64,000 nt of DNA from NCBI GenBank assembly GCA_024413395.1, contig JAKSUH010000001.1, positions 1 through 64,000 of the forward strand. Direction: 5' to 3'. Source of the stretch: an archaeon. GTDB lineage: Archaea; Methanobacteriota; Methanobacteria; Methanobacteriales; Methanobacteriaceae. Under the pieces are notes generated by a model. The model saw only the letters and a program-made list of their open reading frames with translations. It was not told the origin of the DNA and searched no databases. Every line of letters begins with the position of its first letter. Positions within the stretch are counted from its first letter, which is position 1. The translations under genes were made by a program, and so were the position numbers. Below are positions 1-8,893 of the stretch, one piece after another.

Positions 1-99
1 TATATAATAATTATGATTAATATAAGTATTATTAATAGTATTATCAAATATAGTTTGTCAAGAGTTAATACGCAAGTAATTTAACTTTTTTTATGCTTT

Positions 100-127
100 T
101 TTAACATAATAGTTAAATAATGTTAAA
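100..127. repeat. Inverted repeat upstream of the first gene
   Basis: Perfect 8-base arms (TTTAACAT and ATGTTAAA) are separated by 12 bases, in an AT-rich leader that also holds further TTAA steps. It sits about 80-100 bases upstream of the first reading frame and could be an operator. In DNA this AT-rich, chance is a real alternative. Confidence 0.3.
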
Positions 128-204
128 TAGGTTTTATATTATCCTAGTATACCTTATATTTATAGCAGTTAATAAAACTAATGTTTAATTTAATACTAAT
201 AGTT

Positions 205-747
205 ATGATACAAATAGATGTAAAAGACAGGACAATTAATGTTCCACAAAAGATTTCTGACATTGATTTTAATTCTATTAAGAAAGATGCTGAATGTGTT
301 AGACTTGCTGATAAAAAAGCCCTTGTTGCTGTAGTAAGTCTTTGTTCTATTTCTAGTTTAGTTAATGTACGAAATGCTCAACTTGAAACAGCTTATACTG
401 CTCATTTTATCAAGGGTTCTGATAAGATTGCTTGTGGAGATAAAGTAATTATTAACGGAGGACTTCTTTTTAGTGCTTGTGAAGATGTTAGAGGTATTAG
501 TTCATATGCTGACCTTATGGATCTTAAAGCTACTATTGGTAAGAATCCTAAAAACTCTATGAAACAAGATATTGTTGCAGGAGTTGAACTTAGAGTTGTA
601 GATTTGGATTATATTCAAGCTGTAATTACTAAGAAGAAGAAAGAACTTACAGAAGATGAGAGAGTTGAACAAGAGATTGCTATGGCTAATAAAAAGCCTC
701 TAGCATTTAGTAATGAAGAGGATTTTGACGCTTATTATAACTCATAA
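205..747 (+). CDS. Conserved phage protein of unknown function
   Basis: Soluble 180-residue protein with no family I recognise. It reads as a compact alpha/beta domain (residues 1-140) followed by a lysine- and glutamate-rich helix and an acidic end. I chose the ATG at 205 because the frame then begins MIQIDVKDRT, a plausible beta strand. The earlier in-frame ATG at 181 would add only a short hydrophobic stretch, but it cannot be excluded. Neither start has a Shine-Dalgarno site, as is usual here. The gene is first in the rightward block and is closed by a strong terminator, so it probably forms its own transcript. A role in virion assembly is only suggested by position. Confidence 0.7.
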   Translation: MIQIDVKDRTINVPQKISDIDFNSIKKDAECVRLADKKALVAVVSLCSISSLVNVRNAQLETAYTAHFIKGSDKIACGDKVIINGGLLFSACEDVRGISSYADLMDLKATIGKNPKNSMKQDIVAGVELRVVDLDYIQAVITKKKKELTEDERVEQEIAMANKKPLAFSNEEDFDAYYNS

Positions 748-759
748 TCCAAGAGGTTT

Positions 760-771
760 CCTTTACGGGGG
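760..771 (+). repeat. G-rich motif copy 1 (CCTTTACGGGGG)
   Basis: Intergenic copy, identical over 12 bases to the copy at 3854. Its G run forms the left base of the terminator hairpin at 767-802. Confidence 0.6.
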
Positions 772-806
772 TATTTATAGTAAACTTATTATAAATACTC
801 CCTTTT
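767..806 (+). terminator. Rho-independent terminator-like hairpin
   Basis: Arms 767-779 and 790-802 pair over 13 positions with one G-U pair around a 10-base loop, followed by TTTT. The next start codon is at 821, only 18 bases beyond the stem. Confidence 0.8.
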
Positions 807-820
807 AAATTAATAATGTT

Positions 821-1318
821 ATGCCTAGTATATGTAAACCTAGTAATTCTGATAAAGAAATATTTGTTAATTATCCTTATGATATATTAGAACAAATTAA
901 AGATGAACATAAAAAAAGAATTACTAAAGAATTTATAACAATATTAAATAAGCAAATAGCCGAACATATTTCTAAAGGAGATTGGACTAGTGTTCCTTTT
1001 ATTGGTAATGTTAGAGCTTCTCTTATTAAACAAGAATTAAATACTGATGCTAGAAAACAACAATTATCTGATGCTAAATCTGTATTAACTGCTGAAGAAT
1101 ATAAGAAATTTAAAGTAGAATTAATAAAAGATATAGATAGAGATATTAGAGCTCAAAGAACTTATAAATATTTAGTTAGTATGAGAGTTAAATCTTATAA
1201 AAAATACTATAAAAGAATGGTTGAAGAAAGAGGTGCTCATGTTGCTAATTTTGCTTTATATTGTAAAGATAAAATGACAGTAGTTTCTAATATAATTTGT
1301 TATGAAAATAGAGATTGA
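821..1318 (+). CDS. Small basic phage protein of unknown function
   Basis: The 165-residue protein is rich in lysine and arginine and mostly helical. A segment at about residues 51-65 (KGDWTSVPFIGNVR) resembles the short turn-containing motifs of nucleic-acid-binding phage proteins, but I cannot place it in a family. It ends in TGA and overlaps the next gene by 17 bases, so the two are probably translationally coupled. Its position in a short string of genes leading to the terminase suggests a role in packaging or DNA handling. That role is inferred from context only. Confidence 0.7.
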   Translation: MPSICKPSNSDKEIFVNYPYDILEQIKDEHKKRITKEFITILNKQIAEHISKGDWTSVPFIGNVRASLIKQELNTDARKQQLSDAKSVLTAEEYKKFKVELIKDIDRDIRAQRTYKYLVSMRVKSYKKYYKRMVEERGAHVANFALYCKDKMTVVSNIICYENRD

Positions 1319-1907
1319 TAGTTTATTAGTTATAGATGATACCGGAATGCCTAAAGCACCTGGTATTAGACAGCTAATTGATAAAGATGTTAAAGAATTA
1401 TATACTAGAGATAAAAGTCCTAATAAAGAACAATACATAAAAGAATGTGTTTTTATTTATAATATGGGAGATCCTAAATCTTCTGTTAGACAACAAGGAC
1501 TTAGTGAAGTTGAATCTATCAAAGCATCCTGTGAATTAGCAGGTTTAGATAGAAGTTATCTTCCTGATGCTCTAGTAATTAGACTTTACAAAAGATATTA
1601 TGATGAAAATATTACAGAAGCAGGTAGAACTGTAGAAAATATTTTAAAATCTCTTCATAATATTAATTTAAGTATAAACAAAATTAACGCTTTACTTAAT
1701 GAAAAACTTTGTGAAGATATATCTTTAGAAGATACAGCTGCAATTATACAAAATATTCAATTAGTTGCTAAAGTTGCGGGAGATATTCCAGCTACTATAG
1801 ATAAATTGGATAAAGCTAAAGAAAAATTATTATATGAACAAGAGCAATTACGTGCTAGAGGAGGACAAGAAGTTGTTTCTAGTATGGATGCTGAAAATTA
1901 TCAATAA
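1302..1907 (+). CDS. Conserved helical phage protein of unknown function
   Basis: 201 residues, predicted almost entirely alpha-helical from about residue 60 onward, with a coiled-coil-like segment near residues 150-185 and a glutamate/glutamine-rich end. The gene starts inside the previous one and is followed 12 bases later by the nuclease gene. Small terminase subunits are often short helical proteins encoded near the large subunit, so this is one candidate for that role. No helix-turn-helix is clear enough to support the assignment. Confidence 0.7.
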   Translation: MKIEIDSLLVIDDTGMPKAPGIRQLIDKDVKELYTRDKSPNKEQYIKECVFIYNMGDPKSSVRQQGLSEVESIKASCELAGLDRSYLPDALVIRLYKRYYDENITEAGRTVENILKSLHNINLSINKINALLNEKLCEDISLEDTAAIIQNIQLVAKVAGDIPATIDKLDKAKEKLLYEQEQLRARGGQEVVSSMDAENYQ

Positions 1908-1919
1908 AAATTAAATATT

Positions 1920-2918
1920 ATGGTTAGAGATTCTAGATATGATGAAGTATTTTTATATTTCCAAGAAGAAGGACATAAATATACTGATACGTTAGGTAAT
2001 GGATATACTTCTGTTACTACTCTTATTCATGAAAATTATTGTCCTAAATTTGATAAAAAATATTGGCTTAGAAAAAAAGCTAAAGAACTAGGTATTAGTG
2101 AAAAACAACTAGAGCAACAATGGGCTGATATTACTAAAGAAGCTTGTGAAAGAGGAACTGCTACTCATAATGGAATCGAAGATGCTATTAAAGAAGTCAG
2201 TATGTTTAAGAATGCAGTTCAATATCTTAAACAAATAGAAGATGGTAGAGTTGTAACAGTTGCAGATATACCTAATTTTGCAGCAAAACCTTTGGACATA
2301 GAAGCATTTAAAAAAGCTACTGATTATAAGTATGAAGAAATATATAGAGTATTTGATTTTTATACTAAACAAGGATATACTATTTATTCTGAAATAGGAA
2401 TGTTTTTGATTGATTATAAAATATCAGGTACTATAGATATTCTTTGTTACAGACCTACTGATTTTGTTATTCTAGATTGGAAAACAAATAGAGATGGTCT
2501 TCAATTCGATGCTGGTTATTTCAAAAAAGATAAGAAAACTATACCTCATCAACGAACCAACGAATATGTTGTTACTAATGAAAAAATGCTTCCTCCTCTA
2601 AATCATCTTCCTAATTGCAACGGTTCTCATTATACAATGCAATTATCAACTTATGCTAGAGGAGTAGAACTTATTTTAGGAATACCTTGTGTTAATTTAG
2701 GTTTGTGTCATATAGGTAGTCCATTTGTTAAGAATAAATATGGAATGCCGTTTAGAGATGCTAATAATCAATATCCTATTGATCCTAATGGAAAAGAAAC
2801 TGTACAATGGTATCAAATTCAATATAGAGCCAAAGAAGTAAATGCTATGTTAAATGATAGAAAAGTTTATTTAAAGGCTAAAAATCAAACTAGTAATACT
2901 CAACTTAAATTATTCTAA
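1920..2918 (+). CDS. PD-(D/E)XK superfamily nuclease
   Basis: 332-residue nuclease of the RecB/Cas4/lambda-exonuclease type. Visible motifs in order: RGTATHNGIE with His83, Glu158 in YSEIG, Asp173 in SGTIDIL, and the core Asp186-x-Lys188 in VILDWKTN. A beta-rich tail follows. Family members cut or resect DNA with two metal ions. In a phage the usual roles are recombination, processing of replication products before packaging, and host DNA breakdown. It lies in a tightly spaced run with the lysis and packaging genes, which hints at late expression. The fold assignment is strong. The exact role is not shown by the sequence. Confidence 0.85.
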   Translation: MVRDSRYDEVFLYFQEEGHKYTDTLGNGYTSVTTLIHENYCPKFDKKYWLRKKAKELGISEKQLEQQWADITKEACERGTATHNGIEDAIKEVSMFKNAVQYLKQIEDGRVVTVADIPNFAAKPLDIEAFKKATDYKYEEIYRVFDFYTKQGYTIYSEIGMFLIDYKISGTIDILCYRPTDFVILDWKTNRDGLQFDAGYFKKDKKTIPHQRTNEYVVTNEKMLPPLNHLPNCNGSHYTMQLSTYARGVELILGIPCVNLGLCHIGSPFVKNKYGMPFRDANNQYPIDPNGKETVQWYQIQYRAKEVNAMLNDRKVYLKAKNQTSNTQLKLF

Positions 2919-2920
2919 TT

Positions 2921-3538
2921 ATGAAAGAACATATTATTAAACAAATTGCTGAATATGATTTTGAAAAACTATTTAAAGAAAAGGGATATAAATGGTATAA
3001 AGGACCTTACAATCTTAATATTATTGGAATTCGTGATGATACTACCAATTCTGTTACTAATAAGTTCGATGATATTTTGGTAGTAGATTATGAAAGACAA
3101 GCTATTACTAAAAGAAGAAGAGTTATATATAATATAACTACTGAACCTGGTAAAACTTATATGTTACATAATGATAAACCTACTGCTATATTAGTTCCTG
3201 GACAATATCTTAGTAGTCATAAAATAGGATTACATAGAGGAAAATATAAAGCTTTAGTTCAAAATAAAGCTGTTAAAGTTTATAGAGATGGTAATAAAGA
3301 TTTAGTTTATGATATGAATCCTGAAACTATTCAAAATGGAGTTTTCGGAATTAATATACATAGAGCTTCTCAGAAATATGTAGTTACTGAAGTTAATGAT
3401 TTTTCTGCTGGATGTCAAGTTGTTCAAGATCCTAAACATTATGTAGAATTTATGAGTATTTGTGAAAAGCAAAAAGAAATATATGGTAATGCTTTTACTT
3501 ATACTCTTATTAATTTAAGTGATTTGCATTTGCAGTAA
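2921..3538 (+). CDS. Putative cell-wall enzyme (L,D-transpeptidase-like), candidate endolysin
   Basis: 205-residue protein with the signature His147, then 14 residues, then Ser162-Ala-Gly-Cys165, preceded by GVFGINIHRAS. This resembles the YkuD catalytic signature (His, then about 15 residues, then Ser/Thr-His-Gly-Cys), where cysteine is the nucleophile. The usual histidine before Gly-Cys is alanine here. YkuD enzymes remodel peptidoglycan stem peptides. A phage version next to spanin-like genes would be a candidate endolysin. There is no signal peptide, so export would need the holin. It begins 3 bases after the nuclease gene. The motif is clear. The reaction is inferred. Confidence 0.6.
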   Translation: MKEHIIKQIAEYDFEKLFKEKGYKWYKGPYNLNIIGIRDDTTNSVTNKFDDILVVDYERQAITKRRRVIYNITTEPGKTYMLHNDKPTAILVPGQYLSSHKIGLHRGKYKALVQNKAVKVYRDGNKDLVYDMNPETIQNGVFGINIHRASQKYVVTEVNDFSAGCQVVQDPKHYVEFMSICEKQKEIYGNAFTYTLINLSDLHLQ

Positions 3539-3559
3539 TATAATAAAAGTAATAATAGT

Positions 3560-3838
3560 ATGAAAGATAGTAAAGATATTAAAAATATTCTACTTATTAT
3601 TATTGTATTTATAATACTAATAGGAGAACTTATTTTATTTATTTCTTTTGCTAATTATAAAGCTATAACAGATAGTTATATTTATAGTGAACTAGAAAGA
3701 AGATTAAAAGAAAGAGATAGTATTATTGATAATATTAACACTTTAGAAAAAGAAGCAAATGAAGAAATTGAACGTGTTAAAACTCTTGATAATGATAGTA
3801 CTATTAAACTATTCAATGAACTTATTAAGTCAAAGTAA
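3560..3838 (+). CDS. Spanin-like inner-membrane protein
   Basis: 92 residues: a short charged N-terminus, one hydrophobic segment (about residues 9-30), then a charged coiled coil (residues 40-75). That is the layout of inner-membrane spanins of the Rz type, which connect to an outer-membrane partner and disrupt the outer membrane at lysis. The end of the gene overlaps the next one by 80 bases in another frame, which is also typical of spanin pairs. The assignment rests on topology and gene arrangement, not on sequence identity. Confidence 0.55.
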   Translation: MKDSKDIKNILLIIIVFIILIGELILFISFANYKAITDSYIYSELERRLKERDSIIDNINTLEKEANEEIERVKTLDNDSTIKLFNELIKSK

Positions 3839-4142
3839 AACAAGCGGTACTCTCCTTTACGGGGGAGTTGATTCTGTTTTTATAGCTATAGACGATATTA
3901 GAATAGTAAATAGTAAATTAGTTGAACTTAATTATAAAGATGATATAATTTATAATTATAAAAAACTAACAGAAGAAGATAGTATTATTATATCTAAATT
4001 AAGGTATGATAATACTATTTTAGTTAAAGAAAACAATAAGTATAAAACTAACAATGAAAAACTTAAAAAACAAAGAAATGTTTGTGGAGGAGTTGCTGCT
4101 GCTAGCGTTGTTAGTTTAATAATAACTTTAATTGCTAAATAA
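3759..4142 (+). CDS. Spanin-partner-like secreted or membrane protein
   Basis: 127 residues with a hydrophobic, signal-peptide-like N-terminus (MKKLNVLKLLIMIVLLNYS, ending near LLSQS), a charged central coiled coil (about residues 75-105) and a C-terminal hydrophobic segment (residues 109-126). The first 80 bases lie inside the preceding spanin-like gene in a different frame. There is no lipobox cysteine, so this is not a textbook Rz1 lipoprotein, and with two hydrophobic ends it may instead be a membrane-spanning lysis protein. The stop overlaps the terminase start by one base. A copy of the G-rich motif lies inside the gene at 3854. Confidence 0.55.
   Translation: MKKLNVLKLLIMIVLLNYSMNLLSQSKTSGTLLYGGVDSVFIAIDDIRIVNSKLVELNYKDDIIYNYKKLTEEDSIIISKLRYDNTILVKENNKYKTNNEKLKKQRNVCGGVAAASVVSLIITLIAK
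3854..3865 (+). repeat. G-rich motif copy 2 (CCTTTACGGGGG)
   Basis: Copy inside the spanin-partner gene, translated as Leu-Tyr-Gly-Gly. With the flanking CTC and AG it reads CTCCTTTACGGGGGAG, whose ends are complementary. Confidence 0.6.
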
Positions 4143-6406
4143 TGGAAGCTATATCTGCTGAAAAATTAATAGAAGATTATGCTTTTCTTCAATATATTAA
4201 TGAAGATAAATCAGGATATACTCATGCTAAAGATGCAGGATATGATGATCCAGATGATTTATTTCTTATTGGAGAAAGTGGAGGATTTCTTCTTAATATA
4301 AATAAAGATGATAAGTTTATAAACACCCATTTATTTTGTGAAATGGCTAACTTTTATAAAAAGAATGGTTGTTATACTACTTATAAAGAAGAAAGTATTC
4401 CTTATAGACAATTAAGAAAAAGAGAAGAAGATAGAAGAAAAAATGGTTTTACTGCTCCTTGTTTATTAAGAAAAGGAAAGATTGTAAATGTTAGAATAAC
4501 TGGTAATCATTATAATTTTCTTAATTATACTAATATGGAGATGCTTGATACCAGTACTATTAATACTAAATCAAAGAATGCAAAAGCTTCTAAGACTACT
4601 AGTTTTCCTAGATTTATTGATGCTCAATTTTGGACATGGCATGTTCTTGAATTTGCAGAAAGAAATGGATTTAATGTTATTATAGATAAAACTCGTCGTG
4701 GAGGATTTTCTTATATGATGGCTTCAAAGTCAGCTAATAGATTAAATCTATATCCTAGAAAAACTTGTATTAATGTTGCTATTGATAAAAAGTATCTTAC
4801 TCAAAAAGGAGGTCTTACTGATTTTACTATCAAAGATCTTAACTTCTATGAAAATAAAACTTTCTTTAAAAGAGGAGTTTTAAGTATTAATGATGAAGAT
4901 TTTGAATTAGGTTTTAAACAACCTAATGGTAGTCCTAGTCCAAAGTCTTGGAACTCTGCATTATTAAGTGTATCTGCTGCTCATAATCCAGATTGTGCTA
5001 TCGGTAAGGATGCTGTAGAGATTAATGTTGAGGAGTTATCAACTGTTGATAATTTTGATCAACTTATGGATGTAACTGCTCCTACATTAAAAACTGGTAG
5101 TTTCGTTACAGGTATGCTTTGTGCTTGGGGAACGGCTACTAATGCAGATATGCAAATGTTTGAAAGAAACTTTTATTCTCCAAAAGGTTTTAATTTTATG
5201 CCTTTTGAAAATGTTTGGGATAAAGATTCTAGAGGATTAACTTGTGGTTATTTTAAGTCATATGCTTGGGGACTTGAAGGTATATTAGATGGTGTTGAAG
5301 CAATGGATGTTGATGGTAACTCTAATCTAGAAATAGGTTTAACTATTGCATATAATGAAAGAGTTGTTAAAAAATCAACTGCTAAAACATTTAATGAATA
5401 TATTAATTATCTTGGCCAATATGCTCTAAGTCCTGATGAATCTTTTAGTTCTTCTAGTGAAAATATTTTCAGTAGTGAAGAACTTCTTGCTTGGGAAACT
5501 AAACTTAAAAATGATCCAGTTTATAAAGTATATACTGATGGTACATTAGTTGAAAATGAAGGTAAAGTAGAATTTAAATCTAATGCTAGAATTAAAGCTG
5601 ATGGTGGTAAATATAATAAAGATTGGTTTAGTTATATAGAAGGTGTTCCTAAGAAGAATCATGAGCATCATCATGGTTGTATTAGAATATGGTTTCATCC
5701 ATATAAAGTTATGTATAAAGATAAAGCAGGAAATGTTCTAAATGGTATTCCACCTAATATGTATACTATAACTTATGACCCAGTTGGTGTAGATAAAGAG
5801 AATAAAGAAATTACTGATAAACATTCTCATAATAGTATTGCAGTTTGGCAAAATCCTATTGCTGAAAACGGATTTACTACTAGAATGGTAGCTACTTATT
5901 ATGGTAGACCTGAATCTCTTGAAGAAGCTGATTATATATGTTATTTATTAGCAGTTTATTATAATTGTATTGGAGGTGTTGCAGTCGAGGTTAACCGAGG
6001 TGAAACAGTTTCTAATTTTAATAAATGGCGTGCTACTAAATATCTTATGAAAGCTCCTACTGAATTATGGGATACTGCTATTAAATCTAAAGTTTCTAAT
6101 ACTTATGGTATCGTAATAGAAGGAGCAGTTAAACTTGAAGCATTAAGACTTCTAAAAGAAATGCTTTATTCTACAATAGGTCAAACTGATGCTGGAACTA
6201 ATATTAGATTATTTGAAACTATTTATGATTATCAAAGTATTCTTGAACTTAAAAAATGGAATGTTGTAGGAAACTACGATAGAGTATCACAGATGCTATT
6301 GAGAGCAATAGTTTGGAAACTATTATTAGTCAGAGTAGAAAAAGAACTACAACATAGAAAGAAGATAGAAGAAAAGAAAAGTATATTTAAACATCGATGG
6401 TATTAA
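4142..6406 (+). CDS. terL: Terminase large subunit
   Basis: 754-residue packaging motor. The ATPase half shows a Walker A-like segment, KTRRGGFS (residues 183-190), and a Walker B segment, INVEEL (294-299), with the catalytic glutamate pair. The nuclease half begins near Asp546 in YTITYDPVGVD, followed by GGVAVEVNRG. The enzyme docks on the portal, pumps DNA into the prohead and cuts it. The length is at the long end for terminases but normal for crAss-like phages. It starts on the stop codon of the previous gene and is followed 16 bases later by the portal gene, the usual packaging pair. Confidence 0.95.
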   Translation: MEAISAEKLIEDYAFLQYINEDKSGYTHAKDAGYDDPDDLFLIGESGGFLLNINKDDKFINTHLFCEMANFYKKNGCYTTYKEESIPYRQLRKREEDRRKNGFTAPCLLRKGKIVNVRITGNHYNFLNYTNMEMLDTSTINTKSKNAKASKTTSFPRFIDAQFWTWHVLEFAERNGFNVIIDKTRRGGFSYMMASKSANRLNLYPRKTCINVAIDKKYLTQKGGLTDFTIKDLNFYENKTFFKRGVLSINDEDFELGFKQPNGSPSPKSWNSALLSVSAAHNPDCAIGKDAVEINVEELSTVDNFDQLMDVTAPTLKTGSFVTGMLCAWGTATNADMQMFERNFYSPKGFNFMPFENVWDKDSRGLTCGYFKSYAWGLEGILDGVEAMDVDGNSNLEIGLTIAYNERVVKKSTAKTFNEYINYLGQYALSPDESFSSSSENIFSSEELLAWETKLKNDPVYKVYTDGTLVENEGKVEFKSNARIKADGGKYNKDWFSYIEGVPKKNHEHHHGCIRIWFHPYKVMYKDKAGNVLNGIPPNMYTITYDPVGVDKENKEITDKHSHNSIAVWQNPIAENGFTTRMVATYYGRPESLEEADYICYLLAVYYNCIGGVAVEVNRGETVSNFNKWRATKYLMKAPTELWDTAIKSKVSNTYGIVIEGAVKLEALRLLKEMLYSTIGQTDAGTNIRLFETIYDYQSILELKKWNVVGNYDRVSQMLLRAIVWKLLLVRVEKELQHRKKIEEKKSIFKHRWY

Positions 6407-6422
6407 TTATATAATTTGTAAC

Positions 6423-8846
6423 ATGAGAGATAGTACTATTAAAATTGGTTTTCCACAACAAAAAGTAAGTGGAGCTGAAAAACGGAAAGCATCTTGGTAT
6501 GCTAACTGTATTGATTTTATTATTGATACAGGCTGCTCTATTAATGATAGAGGAGAAACTAAAACTAAACTTGAAATACAACATGGATATATTCCTTATG
6601 AGTTTTATAAAAAGACTCTCAATCCTTATAATGCAGACAAAGAAAGTGATAAAAACTTTCCTGCTACAATGAGGAATCTTGATATGATTAATGATGTCAT
6701 AAGAAGATATGTTTCTGAGTATTTCAAAGGAGATCATAATTTCACTATTACTGCTTGTAATCCAGATATAGTTTTACAAAAGAATGAAAAACTTAAAGAA
6801 GCTATTGCAGGTCTTGCTCAACAAGCGTTTATGCAAGAGTTTCAAAACAGGTATCAACAATTGATGCAAGAAGCTCAACAACAAGGACAAGATCCTAATA
6901 GTGTAAATCCTCAAGATGCAATGCCTGATGCAGATAAATTTATTGAAGATTTTAATAATAATTATATTGATGATGAAAGTAAACAAGCACAAGATTTATT
7001 AGATTATATCAGACTTATGACTGACGATGCTATGATTTATCTTACTGCTTTCTTTAATTATTCTGCATTAGGAGAATGTTATAGTTATACAGATATTAGA
7101 GGCAATCAATTAATCAAAGAATGTGTTCCTGTAATGGAAGCTTATCCTATTCCTAACAATAAACATTTTGTTGAGGAACATGATATGTTTGCAAGACGTA
7201 TGGAACTTACTTATCAACAAATTCTAGATATGTTTGATAAGTGTCTTACTGATAAAGATATTAAAGCTCTAGATACTTTGTATAATAGACAAAGTAGAGG
7301 AAGTAAAGCTAGACTATTGTTTAGTTATAATGATTTTCAAGCTTATTATCCTGATATTTGTGATAAATTTAATGACCAGAATAGAGAATTTTTTAAACAT
7401 AATCCTGTAGACATTGGTAGTTTAAATCCTGATAGAATTGAAGTTTGGCATGTTGTATGGAGAGGAACTGCTAAGTCTGGTATACTTACTTATATAAATG
7501 AAGTAGGTTTTCAAACTACTAGAGTAGTAGATGAAGATTATGTAATGAATAGAGAAGCTGGTGATATCAGTATTGATTGGGAATATATTCCTCAAGTATA
7601 TGAAGGTTACAGAATCGGTGGTTATCATGAAGCTATTTATCCTATTAAGGCAAGAGCTATTAGTTATAATAGAGGAGGAAAACTGCCTTATAACGGGGTT
7701 TTGGAAGTTCTTCCATATTTAGGAAAGTTCTCTCTTATTGATATATTAACTCCTTATCAAATTCTTAGAAATATCTTTAGTTATCATAGAGAAATGGTAA
7801 TTGCAAAGAATAAGATGTTAATATTGTTGTTACCAACTTCATTAATCGAGGGTAATGCTGATGATGTCGTTTATAGAATGGCAGCAGAAGGTATTCTTCC
7901 GGTTAATGATGAAGATGATACTTCAGGAGTTAAAATGCAACAAATAAGGTTACTTAATGCTAATATGGGAGATTATATTAGACAGCTTACTGAACTTATT
8001 GATAATCTTAAACTTGAGGGTAGAGAAATGGTAGATATGAATTTGCAACGATATGGAGAAATTGCAAATTCTGCACAAGTAGGAACTACTAAAGAAGCTA
8101 TTGCTCGTTCAAGTATGGGTATGGTTGTTCTTGTAACAATGTTTGATGAATTTAGAAAAAGAGATTATCAACGAGATATTGATTATGCTAAACTTGCATA
8201 CATTGATGGTCTTACTACATCTTTCTATTCTAAAGAAAAAGGTAAACGTGTTTTTATTTCTCTTGATGTAAATAGTTTTGTAAATTCTGATTATTCTTGT
8301 ATGTTAACTAATGATCCTAAAGATTTAGAGAAGTTAGATAGACTTAAAGAATGGGCATTTAATGCTTCTCAAAATGGAGAATTAGAAATGGCTATTGCTG
8401 CAATTACTTCAGATAATGTTGCTCAAGCTAAAAAATCTATTGAAAAATTTGCTGAAATTCGTAGACAACATGAAACTGAAATGAAGCAACTAGACCAAAT
8501 GCTAGACCAACAGAAGTTACAAGCAAAACTTCAAGAAATTCAAGCTAAAGGAGAACAAGATAGACTTACTGAAGAACTCAAGTATCAATATGAGTTTCAA
8601 CTTAAAGGAATGGATATTGATGCAAACGCTATGCTTGCTAACTTTAATGCTGCTAATCAAAATCAAGCAAATGGAATTGATGCTGTAAATGCTGCTAATC
8701 TTGAAAGAGAAAAGCTTGACTTAACTAGAGAACAAATGAGAGCAGATTTATATAATAAAGAAGCTGATCGACTAGTTAAATTAAAAGACATTGATAGTAA
8801 AATTCAAATTGCTAAAGAAAATAAAAATAGATACGATAGAAAATAA
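6423..8846 (+). CDS. Portal protein
   Basis: 807 residues, directly downstream of the terminase gene and of the size and composition of crAss-like portal proteins. Residues 1-600 are mixed alpha/beta with aromatic-rich stretches. From about residue 670 the protein is a long glutamine-rich coiled coil (QLDQMLDQQKLQAKL and onward), matching the helical crown or barrel that extends into the capsid. Twelve copies would form the DNA channel at one capsid vertex, bind the terminase during packaging and hold the tail afterwards. A terminator follows immediately, ending the terminase-portal transcript. Confidence 0.9.
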   Translation: MRDSTIKIGFPQQKVSGAEKRKASWYANCIDFIIDTGCSINDRGETKTKLEIQHGYIPYEFYKKTLNPYNADKESDKNFPATMRNLDMINDVIRRYVSEYFKGDHNFTITACNPDIVLQKNEKLKEAIAGLAQQAFMQEFQNRYQQLMQEAQQQGQDPNSVNPQDAMPDADKFIEDFNNNYIDDESKQAQDLLDYIRLMTDDAMIYLTAFFNYSALGECYSYTDIRGNQLIKECVPVMEAYPIPNNKHFVEEHDMFARRMELTYQQILDMFDKCLTDKDIKALDTLYNRQSRGSKARLLFSYNDFQAYYPDICDKFNDQNREFFKHNPVDIGSLNPDRIEVWHVVWRGTAKSGILTYINEVGFQTTRVVDEDYVMNREAGDISIDWEYIPQVYEGYRIGGYHEAIYPIKARAISYNRGGKLPYNGVLEVLPYLGKFSLIDILTPYQILRNIFSYHREMVIAKNKMLILLLPTSLIEGNADDVVYRMAAEGILPVNDEDDTSGVKMQQIRLLNANMGDYIRQLTELIDNLKLEGREMVDMNLQRYGEIANSAQVGTTKEAIARSSMGMVVLVTMFDEFRKRDYQRDIDYAKLAYIDGLTTSFYSKEKGKRVFISLDVNSFVNSDYSCMLTNDPKDLEKLDRLKEWAFNASQNGELEMAIAAITSDNVAQAKKSIEKFAEIRRQHETEMKQLDQMLDQQKLQAKLQEIQAKGEQDRLTEELKYQYEFQLKGMDIDANAMLANFNAANQNQANGIDAVNAANLEREKLDLTREQMRADLYNKEADRLVKLKDIDSKIQIAKENKNRYDRK
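7686..7698 (+). repeat. G-rich motif copy 3 (CCTTATAACGGGG)
   Basis: Divergent copy inside the portal gene, translated as Leu-Pro-Tyr-Asn-Gly. Confidence 0.4.
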
Positions 8847-8850
8847 GATT

Positions 8851-8893
8851 ATTCAGGAGGTATTCTTAATAGAGTATCTCCTGAATTTTATTG
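8851..8893 (+). terminator. Terminator after the portal gene
   Basis: A stem starting ATTCAGGAGGTATT pairs with the sequence ending CTCCTGAAT, with two G-U pairs, and is followed by TTTTATT. It lies three bases after the portal stop codon. Confidence 0.85.

Noticed and set aside
821-1318. IHF/HU-like protein, which some crAss-like phages encode among structural genes
   Set aside because: The 165-residue protein is basic but lacks the HU beta-arm pattern and its proline tip. No other candidate of about 90-100 residues appears.
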